64,000 nucleotides of DNA, taken from the NCBI RefSeq assembly GCF_010015445.1, contig NC_053115.1, positions 11,343,524 through 11,407,523 on the forward strand. Reading direction: 5' to 3'. This document shows positions 45,301 to 57,824 of this stretch, in pieces. Position numbers and translations under genes: made by a program. The notes under the pieces are model-generated. The model was not told where the DNA came from and ran no database searches. It saw nothing but the letters and a program-made list of their open reading frames with translations. Source of the DNA: Perca fluviatilis (taxonomy: Eukaryota > Chordata > Actinopteri > Perciformes > Percidae). Numbering within the stretch: position 1 is the first letter of the stretch; each line of letters starts with the position of its first letter.

Positions 45301-48300
45301 TCACTCGCTCTACAGATGCACTCATTACAACGTAGCCGGCTGATTCGCGCGACTGACTCAAGGACTCAAGAGCTCATGACTCATGAGTCTGCGGGAAGTT
45401 CCTAATCTCAGACTGTCTCTACTCACTCAGTCGCTTGAGTTGACTTGTGGAGTTGTGGTTGCCTATGAAATTGTAAGTTATAAAGCTTTTGGCAGCTAAG
45501 ATGGCTAGGACTAGTAGTAGCTAATGTTGCAAGAGGTTTGTGTGTGGCGCTGTTATCATTTTAGATTGAATTGTAGTAGGACTCAACTGATCCGAGTTAA
45601 TCTCTCTTAAGACTCACGACTTATGGGTTAATTTAAAAACACGGGTGAAAGATCCGAGTGAGTCACGACTCAAACAGGTTTACTCTTTACAGGACCTTAT
45701 AACAAAATAAAACAAAACTAATTTGACTATAAAAACCAGTGTATGTTTGAAATTAATGCATTTTTTAATTTCTGTTTTTGAAAATTTTTACCAACATGTG
45801 ATTGCACCTACAGTTGCTCCAGCATGGGGTGATGCAACCACTACTGACCAATCCGAGACTGCCAGTGAGACTCCCAGCACACCAGTCTCTGATTTCCCTG
45901 CCCAGCTCCGAACCCCCAGAGCTAATAGAGGAGAAAAGAAGCATCAGTTCATCCCCAAAACCGTAAGACCATATACTTTTTGTTCTGTCTGCATCAACAT
46001 TACAAGCTGGTTCACCTTGTTTAGGTACTACTACTTGAAGTATCTACTTACCTTGGGCACTGTGGTCCCTCTTATCACTAAGGTGATCAAGTCTGAGTTT
46101 TGCGTACCATGTGGAAGAAGAACAAAGTTTGGCAAGATGTACCTCCGCTGCCAGGATTGCAAGATTGTGACCCACCCAGAGTGTCGTGACTGCTGTCCCC
46201 TGCCCTGTAATCCCACAGCTGTTGGCACTCCCATCAAGAACACAGAGGTACATGAATAGCATGTTTACACCATTTTTCGTTATTTTCTATTACTTTCATG
46301 TTTAGATTAATTGTGTGTTTGTATGCAGAGCACCCTGGCTGACTTTGCTCCAGTCACCTCCCCAAAGATCCCGGCTTTGGTTATCTACTGCATTAGGGAG
46401 ATTGAACAAAGAGGTCTACATGAGGTGAGACAGACTTTATTAAAGTCCTTCTTAATTTGTCACCCTCATGTTATGCTCTGATCCTTTTCTCTTGAGCGAT
46501 TACAATAGATAATTTCTCTCTAATTGGTTATCTCATTCAGTAGTACCGTATCACAGGCAGCCAGACAATGAGAGCTGGTTTCTTTTATATTTTCCTTGCC
46601 TCAGGTTGGCCTGTACAGAGTCTCTGGCCAAGAGCGCATGGTGAAAGAGCTGAAGGAGAAGCTGATTAGAGGAAAGACTCTGCCTCCACTTCACAAAGTG
46701 GACGACATTAACGTCATTACAGGTGTCCTCAAAGACTTCCTCAGAAACCTGCCAGAGCCGCTGCTCACCTTCCACCTCAACAAAGCCTTCATAGAAGCAG
46801 CCGGTGAGTTTCCGAGGCTTGTAGAATCACTTACAGAAGTTTGCTGTAACCGCAGTGGTCTCTATCTGTCTGAATGTTTACGTAACATTATTATTTTTAT
46901 TGAGTGTATCAAGGGTCTCCATGGGAAATGGGTAACATGCACGTACATGAATATGAAAAGACTGGTGTTAATGTTTTTGTAGAAATCCAGGATGACGGCA
47001 ACAGTCTTGCCATGCTGTATCAGACCATCGGCGAGCTGCCTCAACCAAACCGAGACACTCTGGCCTGCCTGATGATCCATCTGCAGAAGTAATTTTCATT
47101 ACATTTCAGCAGTGCTAAGAAGCCTTTTTGTTTTATCCTTTTCATCCTCCCATCTGCTCCCATTACCTTCCATCCATTTAGACAGGAGTTATTTTTTTTT
47201 TTGTGGAAAAAAAGAAAACAACCTGGCCAGAGTGTTTGGCCCTACTCTTGTGGGTCATGCTGTTCCCGACCCAGACCCTATGACTATCCTGCATGACACT
47301 AACAGGCAACCAAGGGTAAAGTGAATGAGAATAAACTGCTCTGACTATACATTACGTTAAGTGCCCTAGCCCAGTGTTTATAAAGTAGCACATAGTTGAA
47401 GTATATGGGTGCATGTGCTTTGTTTACTTCAAGATCAGTGTTTCTGTTCTTAAGAATGGTTTTGACTACAAATACTGGATTTAATTGATGTCTTTGTAGG
47501 TTGTAGAGCGCCTGCTCAGCATTCCGGGAAAGTACTGGGACCAGTTTGCTTATCCAGACAATACAGGCATGGACAATGCTTGCCACACTGATACTCCAGA
47601 CCACCAAGGTAAATCATCAAAATACCAAGATTACTCCATTTTTTTTTTTTTAAAAAGCATTTATTCTATGCATCTTTGGTTGACACATAACACAATCAGT
47701 TGTGTAAAACTGAGGATTTGTTGATCTGTAATTAATTGTAGTGAGCATATTGGGACCACTGACCACTCCAGAGCACCAGATGATGTCCAAAACACCCTCC
47801 TCCAGCTCGCTGTCCCAGCGCATGAGACAGACCCTCTCCAGCACCACCATGTAAGCTCACTCACACACTCTCTCACAGTCTGTTAAAACAAACCAGAGGA
47901 AAAAAAAGCACTAAACCCTAATCCAAGCTACAACTAGCCATAACAAATGATCTTGTTAATTATCATCTACGTAGCTGTCTTTTTTTTTTTCTCCAGAAAA
48001 AGCCAGTTGGGAATTAATTTGTTAACCTTTGATAAAGTTACCTTGGATAACTGTCTGCTGTGTGGACAGTAAACACTATGATCAGCACTCATATGACTGG
48101 CAACTTGTTAAAGGGGTGATAGAATGATTGATTATATAGGGTTTTTCACACTGTTCCTTAAGGTCTCCTAATAGGGTATGTAACATTGGTTGGGCTGAAA
48201 ATGGCCCGGGTGCTATTCTATGGGTCCTAAATGCATCCCTGTGTTTCGGCCCTATTTGGAGCTTTTCTTCCAAATATGGTATGCTCATGAATATTTAGAT

Positions 48301-49421
48301 GAGCTGCGCGCTGATTGGTTGAGCGAACCACATACACATACAGTGGAGACGAGAGAGCAGGTCTCATATTTCAGACACTTCTGAGACTTTTTTTATGCGA
48401 GAAATCAACAATGTAAAGGTCAAATATGTGCCATTTTAGGAAAATTTATAACTTATTGCTAATTTTGTTCATGAACTCCGTGACAGCGACCGGTGCTGCC
48501 CGGGTACACTTTCGGCATAACTATAGTATATTTACAGTTTGAATTTCGTCATGGCATGTATATCACAGCTACCCTAAGGTCTTACAAAGCTAACACTTTT
48601 GTCCAATTTCAAGTCAAGGCATTTTTGTGAATTTGAGGGGTCTCGTTAGGAGGAGCTGCTAGCTAGGCTATGTTTCCAATTTAATCCTATGGGAAAAGAT
48701 CGCCGCTACACTTTCGGCATAACTATAGTATATTTACACTTTGAATTTCGTCACAGCATGTATGTCTTACAAAGCTTAGCTAACAAATAGCAGAACAATG
48801 TATACAATTTATGAGATCTGCGCGACCTATTCAGAAGTCTAACTGATCTCAGCTCAGTGGTGTAGCCTATGTAAATGTTGGGACATGACAAAAGTAGAGA
48901 CTAGAGCGAATTATTTTTTGAGATTCGCCTGTTTTCAGAGGCAGTTTCAAATTGTGAGATTTGCAGAGGAAAGATGTGTCAATGGGATTTCGAGGTTCTG
49001 TGTATATCCTGTTTACCCAACAAACTGCCGTTATTCAACTATGACAGGGTAAAATCGGTTTTGCATTCTATCACCCCTTTAGTGGAAGAGCAAGTAAACC
49101 CAAAAAAGTAGGCCTATTGGTCAAGATCCAGTTTTGATAAGGTTTGAACATTTGCAGATTTGAGTGTAGGCATTGTGTCACAAACGGCAGATCCAGATAC
49201 TGTACATTTTAAGATTTGAACAAAAAAAAATCCAAGCTCATGTGAAATGATTAATGAAATTAAGCTAACTTAGTTGTCCACATATTAAGATTGGATTCTT
49301 GTTTTTACCCTACTGTCTCCCCGCACCCCCCTCCCCCCCCCTTAGATTTGGGAGCAAAAGCAAAGCATCAGCTGCCTCTAACCGCCAGGGCACCTTCTTC
49401 GCCTCTCCACAGCTGAAGTAA
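42325..49421 (+). CDS. racgap1: Rac GTPase-activating protein 1 (centralspindlin subunit, MgcRacGAP/CYK-4)
   Basis: Pairs with KIF23 to form centralspindlin at the cytokinetic midzone. Exons: 42325-42409, 42857-43059, 43314-43468, 43835-43904, 44042-44095, 44294-44371, 44602-44710, 45814-45962, 46083-46247, 46329-46424, 46605-46803, 46983-47088, 47186-47315, 47500-47608, 47742-47850, 49346-49421. All joins are in phase; 630 aa (human 632). The coiled coil lies near residues 30-115 ([19 protein letters not shown]). A C1 domain spans H295 to about C343 (Cys 308, 311, 324, 327, 335 and 343, His 332). The RhoGAP domain spans about 357-545 with arginine finger R393 in GLYRVSG, equivalent to human R385. 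The tail [11 protein letters not shown] matches the family. Odd: residues 490-501 are encoded by homopolymer-rich sequence and do not match the conserved RVAQSP..TKMDV segment, so exon 13's start is uncertain. Confidence 0.95.
44755..45690. repeat. GACTC-rich dispersed repeat with internal duplication, racgap1 intron 7
   Basis: The unit around 44960-45115 recurs at about 45225-45395: both hold TTTGTTGT, TTGCTTTTCA.CCTGACTCGA, ACAACGTAGCCGGCTGATTC and GGACTCAAGAGCTCATGA. The ends are rich in GAGTCAC/GATCCGAGT. It is probably a non-autonomous DNA transposon; the class is unknown. Confidence 0.6.
48112..49078. mobile_element. Kolobok-like foldback element, copy 3
   Basis: Ends AGGGGTGATAGAATG and CATTCTATCACCCCT with TTAA at 48108-48111 and TTAG at 49079-49082 (a one-base decay). 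It shares the CATGAATATTTAGATGAGCTG, TTATGCGAGAAATCAAC and CCTGTTTACCCA-type segments with copies 1 and 2. It has no transposase. It lies in the last racgap1 intron. Confidence 0.8.
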
Positions 49422-50948
49422 TGGCAAAGGAGAAATAAAAAATAGCCATATTGTACTTACTGCAATAACTGAATATATATTCACATAATCATGTGGGAAA
49501 ACTACTGTGCAATTTTAACATGTTTTATCACTGAGTTTTTTGTATTCAAGTATTTTATTCAAGACTTTCTTACAAGAGTTTTCCTCTGAAAAGATTCCTG
49601 CATGAGTGTCTCAGTTTGTTTTTATATCTTTGATTACTAATGATTTATTATTGACCAAAACTGTGGTGCCATCTATGTGATTGTAAGAGGTTTGAAGGCT
49701 TTGACCAAGCAACCATTCTATACCAATTCAAGGATCATTATCTTCTGATTTGTGTTAAACACGTTGGTTTGATGTTAAAAATCTATGCATTCACTGGTGT
49801 AGGTCCGTCTTTGAACCTGTGGTTGTAACCACAGCGACGGGGGTGCTCAAGCACACGTGAAATGCACAGCTGCATTGGACAAAGAGGGAATAAATTGTAT
49901 TATTGGCCAGTGTCTCTTTGTCTTTTGGCATTGGTTGCCTTGTCATTGTCCTGAAGACATTGTTTTGTTTTCATGATTTGACTTTTTTTTATATATATAT
50001 ATATTTATGTTGATTGTGTGCTATGATGTATACCAATTATGACAATTTATATATCTTAACAATACTGCAATTTAAACACTGATACTGAATGGGAATTATG
50101 TTGCATATTGCACTATGTAACAATCTGAGTCAATGTGTATTCTACCTGGGAATACACGCCACTAGAGGTTGCTGTTGCACCACTTTTGATATGCAAGCCT
50201 TCGCCAATGAAGAGGATCTACTGTATGTTATGCACACAACCAGTCAGTAATGCTGACACTGAAAACAATTAACAGGTCATTGGGAAAACTGTTATTCATG
50301 TGACCAAGGACACTTTAAGTTAATATTTCTGTGGGGTCATCACAAAATAAAACCTGGAACTAATTTAAGTTATGAACGAATATAGATTTGCATGCACACA
50401 CTATTTTAAATATTGGTATTAACAGTGGCTTTCTTGTACAGTTGCATCACCAGTAATGCACAAGAAGGAACGCTTCCACTGAGGAAATTTCCTCTCTGCT
50501 GCTCTCACTGTCACCCTTTAGACACTCCAGATTTGAGAGTGATGATGACATTATTTACTAAGTATTAATTATTGAGGAGAAATGTTTGTTGACAAAAAAT
50601 GGATTAGTCATTAGAACCATGTTTTGCCTGCCAATTAAGAAATGTGTATCATTTTGAGGTTGTAAAACTCCAGTAATACTACATTATGTTTTATATATTC
50701 TTCTACATGTATTCCATTATGTGGTTCTAGTTCTCTAATGAAATATTGTCTAACTGATGTTACTTTCACCAAAGATTTTGTGGACTGAATGTAAAACTTA
50801 ATTTCTTTGTCTTAGCTCAAAAAGGATTTACACAAAAGTCCATCATTGAGTTTAAAATAAAACATCAAAAGACTGGTTCTTTTGTCCTGGTGGGTATTGT
50901 TCATGCATGAGCTAGACATGTGGGGTGAGAAACCCTGCTGAAATGAGG
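49422..50948 (+). other. racgap1 3' UTR / downstream region
   Basis: AT-rich and non-coding, with several AATAAA hexamers (49434, about 50346, 50856). No repeat family recognised. Confidence 0.5.
49434..49439 (+). terminator. racgap1 proximal polyadenylation signal
   Basis: AATAAA 13 bases after the racgap1 stop codon. A distal AATAAA at 50856-50861 with GT-rich sequence after it is an alternative end, giving a 3' UTR of about 1.4 kb. Which is used cannot be told here. Confidence 0.4.
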
Positions 50949-50956
50949 CCCTAGAG

Positions 50957-51444
50957 CAGTGGTTCCCAACCTGGGGTCCGGGCACCCCTTAGGGAGGCGG
51001 CAAAGATCACAGTGGGTGCGCAAGTCTTTATCTGGTTTAAGGTTGAGGTAAAAAAAAAAAAAATATTTGCACATGTTAAACAAATTATGATAATGTGCTA
51101 GAATATATAATGTATACAAAAGTCTGTATAAAAACTATATATTTTTGTTCTTGCTTAAAATTGTAGGCAGGCTACTTAGTAGGCCAAACCTCCAGGACCT
51201 CTTAACCTGGGACCCTTTCTGTCATCAGGTCAGCTGGTAGCTGGTAGCTGCTATCATCCTCGTTTTTCCTGTCGCCACGGCATCACTATTTTATGAATGA
51301 AACATGGCGGAGAAACGTAAAAGTACTGATAACTCCTTTGTATCAAAAAAGAAAGTAAGGCTCTATCTCGAGAGTTACCTCAACTTCGGTTACGGGGGCT
51401 CAGCTTTTCTTAGACATAAGTAGGGCGCCAAGGAAAAAAGGTTG
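50957..51444 (+). mobile_element. hAT (Charlie-like) element with perfect 8-bp target duplication
   Basis: Ends CAGTGGTTCCCAACCTGG and GGTTGGGAACCACTG, flanked by CCCTAGAG at 50949-50956 and 51445-51452. A short frame from about 51304 reads MAEKRKSTDNSFVSKKKVRL, like the extreme N-terminus of a ZBED/SCAND3-type transposase, then stops. Confidence 0.88.
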
Positions 51445-51452
51445 GGAACCAC

Positions 51453-52059
51453 TGCCCTAGAGCATGGGAGGCATACATGATGTGTGGATTGTGTTACCAG
51501 CAATTCAACCTAAAAAAGAAAACTCCTTAACACCTGGACGTGGTTTAGTGTTAACCTTATTAACGGAGTATGTTATTAAGGCCTAATTCACACAGCCTAA
51601 AACCTTCACGTTTACACTTGATCTTCATTTTCCTGTTGGAAATTGAATGTTGGCCATTGTTATTCAAGACCTACAGTGAAAGAGCAAAAGCACAGCGTCC
51701 GTTATTCCAAAGCCGATGTGGCACTGAATGATAATGTGATTTGGTTCATTGTTCCAATAGTCATTACAGCTATTTCCATAATCTGTTGGGCTGAGTGGGC
51801 AGGCGATGAGGTCCAACATTATTATGAATTAAAGCAGGGATCATTTATACATCTTATAGTTATTCCATTAACTGTTACTGTGGAGAGTGCTAAGCCAGGC
51901 TGAACTCATTGACATACATTTTGTATGGCCTCATTCAATACAGAGCTTCAACAACACATGAGGCCCTTTGAGATCTGAGCCCAGCTGTTTGGTCATATGA
52001 AAATATGCTGTGCAGAGTTCATCCAAATGAGTTTGTTCTCTCTTCTATCATTTCTTTGT

Positions 52060-52101
<42 letters not shown>

Positions 52102-54365
52102 GAGCCATGCATGACTGCAGAGAAGGCCCTCGGAAAATGTTTGAATTTCAAATCAACATTAATAGTTCATTAGCCTGAAATAAGGTCTCCTGTGTGTCGA
52201 TGTGTCCTCTCATTGGGGGATTGTGTGTTTATTTATGCTGTATGGTGCAGCGTGCGCTCGGCAGTTGCAGACATCAAACAGCTGGCTGTGTACAGTGAGT
52301 CTCTGTAGCTCCATATTCCAGCATGCCCCAGTGTGCAGTGATAGAGCTCCACTCTGCTGTGGGACCAACGAGGACCAAATGAGTAACTAGTCCAATTAAG
52401 AGCTCTTAAATAAATTAGAATGTAAGCTGGTAAACGCACAACAACAGCAACAGCACTATTTAATTCTTCAATTTCTAGAGTGACCTCCAGGCAGTGATGC
52501 CAAAAGGAACCAACACAACTATTACTATCTCTGGAAGCCAAATACAATCAACACATTATTCAATACATAAGGTTTATTTTAGTTATTGACATTCAGTGTA
52601 TGCGTGTCAAGCTCTTGCTGTGTAGCATGAAGTGGGTTTCTGCAGCGTTGCCTGTTTGAGGTCAGGGTCAATAATGCCAGCACCTCAGAGATGTCAACTC
52701 AATAACTGCCAGTCAAAATCCACCGATGTGATCATGTATCTAATCAATATGTTAAAGCAAAAAGCCATGTCAACCACAAGACAAATAGTTCTTGCATGTC
52801 TTGTATTTGACTACTTGTCTATGTACATTTGTTACATAAAACATTGTTTTACACATGTTGCTTGCTGGGGGTCATTTCTATGTTCCTTCTTGGAAGATTT
52901 ACTGCTGGATCAGGATAGGCATCATGCAGATCTGCTTTTGAAATTACATCATAATGGGCGGGGGAGAAGTAGCAGTTAATCAGGTTTAGAGAATGCTGCA
53001 TATGTATAAACATGTGGACCAGGACCAATATACTGCTTCCTTAGCAGGCTAAGCATGTGCTTGAAAAGTGGTCCTCCAGATTTGTTTCTGACACTGTTTT
53101 CAGTGAATTGGGTGACAGATTGTGTGATCAATATGTTTTCCATTTGGTGAATTAAACATACAACACTGAAATACCACACTGTTCTGCACTAGGTCTATAA
53201 AAGCACTGAAAGACGAGACAAGAGGCATTGTCCAATCTACACCCACCTAAAGCCAGTGAGTTTTTTAACTGCAAATAATTGTATGGCTTGTTGGCTTTCA
53301 ATGCTCTTGCTCTCTCACTCTATCTCTTCTTCCCTCGTTCCTTCTGTTTTTCATCTCCTATCTCCACCCCTCCTCTGAATCGAACCGCCGTCTTAGCCGG
53401 CTACCCTGCATGGTCGATACCTTGTTACCACAGAGAAATCAATTATCTCGACCAAGCAGCAGGGGAAAGAGGCAATAATGAAAGAATGCTCCTCCTTCCC
53501 AGACGACGGCCATGGTCATTAAATATGAATTTATCATTGGCTGAGATTTATGGAGCGAGATGTGGGCCCCGAGTCCACGCTCTCTTTACAGCATAAGTTC
53601 ATAGTCTAGTTACAAATTTGTGTAAACTAAATGGTTAACAGGTTGTCAGGCTCATGGTGTTATTAAGTGTCCCTAAGCTTAAACAGGGATGTGGTTATTT
53701 CAGTCACTGTTATCTGGATACAACCGATACAAATATGTAACATTAAACTGCCCTTTCAAAAAATAGCCACATACTTTTCATACTTGTGATGACACACCTT
53801 TATGACTTGTCTCTGAGGGGGAATGGAAGACAATGAAACCTAAAATGGTTCAGTGTAGGGTGTGTGGTGTACACTGTAGTGTATAGTGACTTCATGAGAT
53901 GCCACCACATTCATGGACGGTGCAGGCTCTTTTCAATTTGATGTCTGAGTGCCACTCACTCAGGTGACAGTGGAGATGGCAGAGAGGCCTGACAGGTAGC
54001 TGAGTATGCCAACCATACTTGCCCGTTTGGGTCTGTAATGAGCCGATCTGACGACTTGTCTGACAGCTGCTGCTAGATGTGAAAAAAAGAAAACCCACAC
54101 CACTACCATCACCACAGCAGGAGAAAAAGGAAAGGTGCAAATGAGTGAGAAAGAGGGTGAGGATGGAACGTAGAGGGAAAAATGTGTAATTCGGGCTTGC
54201 TCTTAAGGCAGCAATAAATTCCATTTTAATGGGGCACCACAAGCAGGAGAAGGCACTCAGCAGTCTGTTGTGTTTGATGCCAAATTGTGCAGAATAAACA
54301 GATTTGCTGTGCAGCTGGTCCAAACACACTTTCTCTCTGTCTGTCTCTCTCTCTTCTCATCCCCC

Positions 54366-54366
<1 letters not shown>
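51453..54366. other. Gene-free stretch
   Basis: No exon chain or recognisable protein motif on either strand. One (CA)n tract at about 52060-52098. It could hold regulatory elements of flanking genes, but nothing specific is visible. Confidence 0.5.

Positions 54367-54436
<70 letters not shown>
54367..54436. repeat. (CA)35 microsatellite
   Basis: Seventy uninterrupted bases of AC repeats. Open frames on both strands across it are artefacts. Confidence 0.97.
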
Positions 54437-54438
<2 letters not shown>

Positions 54439-54949
54439 ACCATCTCTCCTCATTCCATAACACCCTCTTCATCTCCTGCCCCCTCCCTTGGACATTCCAG
54501 ACAAGAATTAGACAAATCATCACAAAAAGATGGCAAGTGCTTTGATTTATTTTCTTCCACTTAACTGAGTACTCATCTCCAGCTGTCATACAAAAAGTCA
54601 AGGCAGAGTATTTGTTTTAACAAGGAAAAGAGTGAGCTGCATGTCACTAATGAGAAACAACATGCCACATCTGGCTCATTTCCTCAGATAAGATGATTCG
54701 TTGGTCATCCAAGTTCATCGTAGAAAACACTGCACACAATTTCTGTAGCATCTGTATTTAGAAACAGCAGTGCACACTGACCACACCGTAGGTGATGTGA
54801 TGCAAAAATGATGTTGCTGGTCCGTCAAGATTAAACTAGTATTAAACTGTGACAATACAAAGGCAATTTTGACTATATGTGAGGACAAGTAAAGTTCAAA
54901 ATGTAGTGTAAAATAAACAGGTTTAAGTCCTTTAAGTTGGTATCAGAGC

Positions 54950-55535
54950 AACAGTATCAGCATATTAACAAGACTTTACAAATTCTACAACCGCTCTGTG
55001 ATGCTGTGCTTATGCATAGCGATGCTTTGAGCAAAATACTAACATTATACTAATATGCTCAGAATGACAACTCTTACACACTAATGTTCACCATGTTTAA
55101 CCATGTCATGTTAACATTTGCTAATTAGCACTAAACAGATAGTACAGCTGAGGATGTTAGGAATCTCACAAGTATTATAATATGCCTATAGTGTGAAATG
55201 TTGACCTGGCGTTTAAAAAAAATGAAGGGATCGCCAAAGTTATTTCAACTCATCCTGAAGGGAACGTGAATGTGTGTATTAAATTTCGTGGCAATCCATC
55301 CAATAATTCTCAAATCGAAAATGTCTACCTGCTAATGGCACTAGAGGAAAAGTCAGGGGATCACCCAGTCAGTAGAATTAACCCTCTTGGGACCATGAAT
55401 CTTCTTCTGTAAAAAAAAAAAAGTTGTGTAAATCCATTTGATAGTTGTTGGTATATTTCGGTCTGGATCAAAGTGATGGACCGACCGACCAACAGTCAGA
55501 CATTGCCATACCTATCCGAGCCATGCTGCTAGCTT
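54950..55535. repeat. Dispersed percomorph-type repeat
   Basis: Contains the phrases TTCGTGGCAATCCATCCAAT, GGACCATGAAT, TGGACCGACCGACC and CATTGCCATACC...GAGCCATGCTGCTAGC, preceded by GTTAACATTTGCTAATTAGC. This combination is common in spiny-rayed fish genomes (my recollection). The class is uncertain and the boundaries are approximate. Confidence 0.5.
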
Positions 55536-55659
55536 TGCTAGAAATAATTCTTTAAAGAATAAAGATCTTCAGTGATAGGTTTCCTGCCAGCAGAGTGACA
55601 GCATGGCCTGTTTGGCAGCATTGTAAACATTTCAATCAGGAGAGACATTGTTGCAAATA

Positions 55660-56030
55660 TGCAAAGGTTTATTTGTACATAATGCATAATATGAAATGTA
55701 CAGAGGCTTTGGAGATTAGACTCCATCGTTATAAAAATAATTTTAAAGGGGCAGAGAAGCCAAGGCATATCCCCCCGATGGAGTCTAGACACTGGTGGTG
55801 GTGGTGGTGGTGAAGGAGCCCGAAGACCGGACGGACGGGAGCGGTCTGCCAGAGGACCCAGGGTGCTGTGGGTGACGATGACTGGAGGTGGAAGGGGAGG
55901 AGGGGTGTTGCACGCTTTGCCTGAAATGACAACTGACAGCAGCAGAAAGAATAACAGAAGTAAAGCAGGGATGCCGTGCTGTGATTGGCTCGTGAAATTC
56001 GTGGCCAATTCTGGTTGGTTTAACTGAAAA
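55660..56030 (-). CDS. Possible exon of a secreted or membrane proline-rich protein (weak candidate)
   Basis: A minus-strand open stretch without an ATG reads SQSQHGIPALLLLFFLLLS then VVISGKACNTPPPLPPPVIV, a hydrophobic core with a possible signal cleavage, then a Pro-rich part with a CCA-coded polyproline from a (GGT)n microsatellite (55795-55812). A pyrimidine-rich tract with CTTTTCAG lies just upstream on that strand (about 56030), so it could be an internal exon. No homologue recognised. It may equally be chance. Confidence 0.15.
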
Positions 56031-56639
56031 GTGAATGCCTCGAAACAGCTGATCAGTTTTAGGAAGAGAGAGAGAGAGAGAGGTGGATGAAGTTTAGAAG
56101 TCTTCCTGAAAGAATTTACGCTGCAGCTTCATTAGTGGGTGCATCCACACACCAGCCTGCCATTGTTTCCATGATGTATGTTTTGTTTTTAATAACCGAG
56201 CTCTCACATGTGGATGCACACACAAACACACAGCTAAAATACCTGTATGCATGCAGCTGGGTGTTTGTGTGTGGTCCCTCCTGCATGAGTGCATCTGAAT
56301 TCATGTAATTGAATGGGAATCTGTGTGCAAGGGTGCATGATATGGAATAGTGTGAGAGGGTCTATGGGCATGAATGGCTGAGTGTTTTCTAGTGAATGTG
56401 TGCATCGACCATGTGTGCAGGTAGAGTTTGGGATTGTTTTTTTCTGCATGGATGGACTCAGCTATAAATACTGTATATATACCATATATGATATACTCAT
56501 ATCTTCTAAACCACACAGCTCCAAATCTCATCTCTTTTGTAGTCTCTTTTCATGAGCTTCATGTGTAGCTTACCACTACACCATTACCACTACACCACTT
56601 GCATTATCAATTAGTTTTGTCAGTTTAGCTGAAGTTGAA

Positions 56640-57338
56640 CGTTAGCAGCATTGGTCAAGGATTATTAAGTCATCCGGTTGTAATAACCTACTGACCTACA
56701 AAGCTCTTAATGGTCAGGCGCCATCATATCTTAAAGAGCTCATAGTACGCTACTGCCCCACTAGAACACTGCTCCCAGAATGCAGAGTAAGCTTAAAACT
56801 CTTTTGATAAAGCTTATACTGTAGTTAGGGCTGACTCAGGTTTGCCTTGGACTAGCTCTTAAGTTGTGCTGGTATATAGGTTTAGACTGCTGGGAGACTT
56901 TCTATGACAACTGAGCTCCTCTTTTCTCCTCCTCTCTCTCTCCATCTGTGTGCATTCATGTCCCATTAATGCATGTTACTAACTTAGCTTCTTCTCCGGA
57001 GTCCTTGTGCTTTCTCACCTCGCAGATTTCTTTGGATTGTGGTGGCACCTGGAGCTACTGCCTTGGTCCTGCTTGTCGCCCACTGCTACTACTAGTATTA
57101 ATAATGGTTATGTATAATATATGTGTTACTATAATTGCCATTGTGTCATTCCATTATACCTATTGCTATAATTATTATGAGTCACAATTCTGTATTTATT
57201 TATTTAAATGCTCGCTCTTGGGGGATTTGTTGGGTTTCTGTAAATTATAGAGTGTGGTCTAGACCTGCTCTATCTGTAAAGTGTCCTGAGATAACATCTG
57301 TTATGATTTGACACTATGAATAAAATTGAATTGAATTA
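56640..57338 (+). mobile_element. Rex/L2-like LINE 3' end, decayed
   Basis: The plus strand at about 56690-56790 encodes LTYKALNGQAPSYLKELIV, the conserved C-terminal end of fish non-LTR reverse transcriptases. A long untranslated tail follows and ends TGTCCTGAGATAAC...ATAAAATTGAATTGAATTA, a typical LINE 3' end. The upstream reverse transcriptase is missing. Confidence 0.7.
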
Positions 57339-57824
57339 ATCATCTGGACCTCCTCCAATAGTGGTTCCCCACAGCAAATCGGCAATAAGCACCCTTAAAC
57401 AAGTTTTACCTAAACCTGTAGCATCAGAAATGAAAAGGCCTCTGTCACTGTGCTGTCAGTTAAAAATATTTCTTTTTCTTTTGGCCACTAGAATGCACTG
57501 TTGCACCCTGTAATCCACCTCAGTGTCATGAAGCAGCTCTTCTCTAGCTGAACACACCCATTAATTTCACCTATCACCACAACTCTATCATGTACAGGTT
57601 GTAGTACAATTTTGTCAGTATTTGTATCATTTGCACCACTAAAGCTTTAATTTGAACTGATAAAATTTGGCTTCTACTGTGTCTGCCTGCTCAGGTGACA
57701 GGTATTAACATCTTCTTCCCCTGGATTTCATCTCTAGGGAAAATATTATATTGGGTGGATCAGAGTTCATACATAAATGTAAGGTGAACAGGGACCAGTG
57801 TATGTTGGAGCCTTATCACATGTA

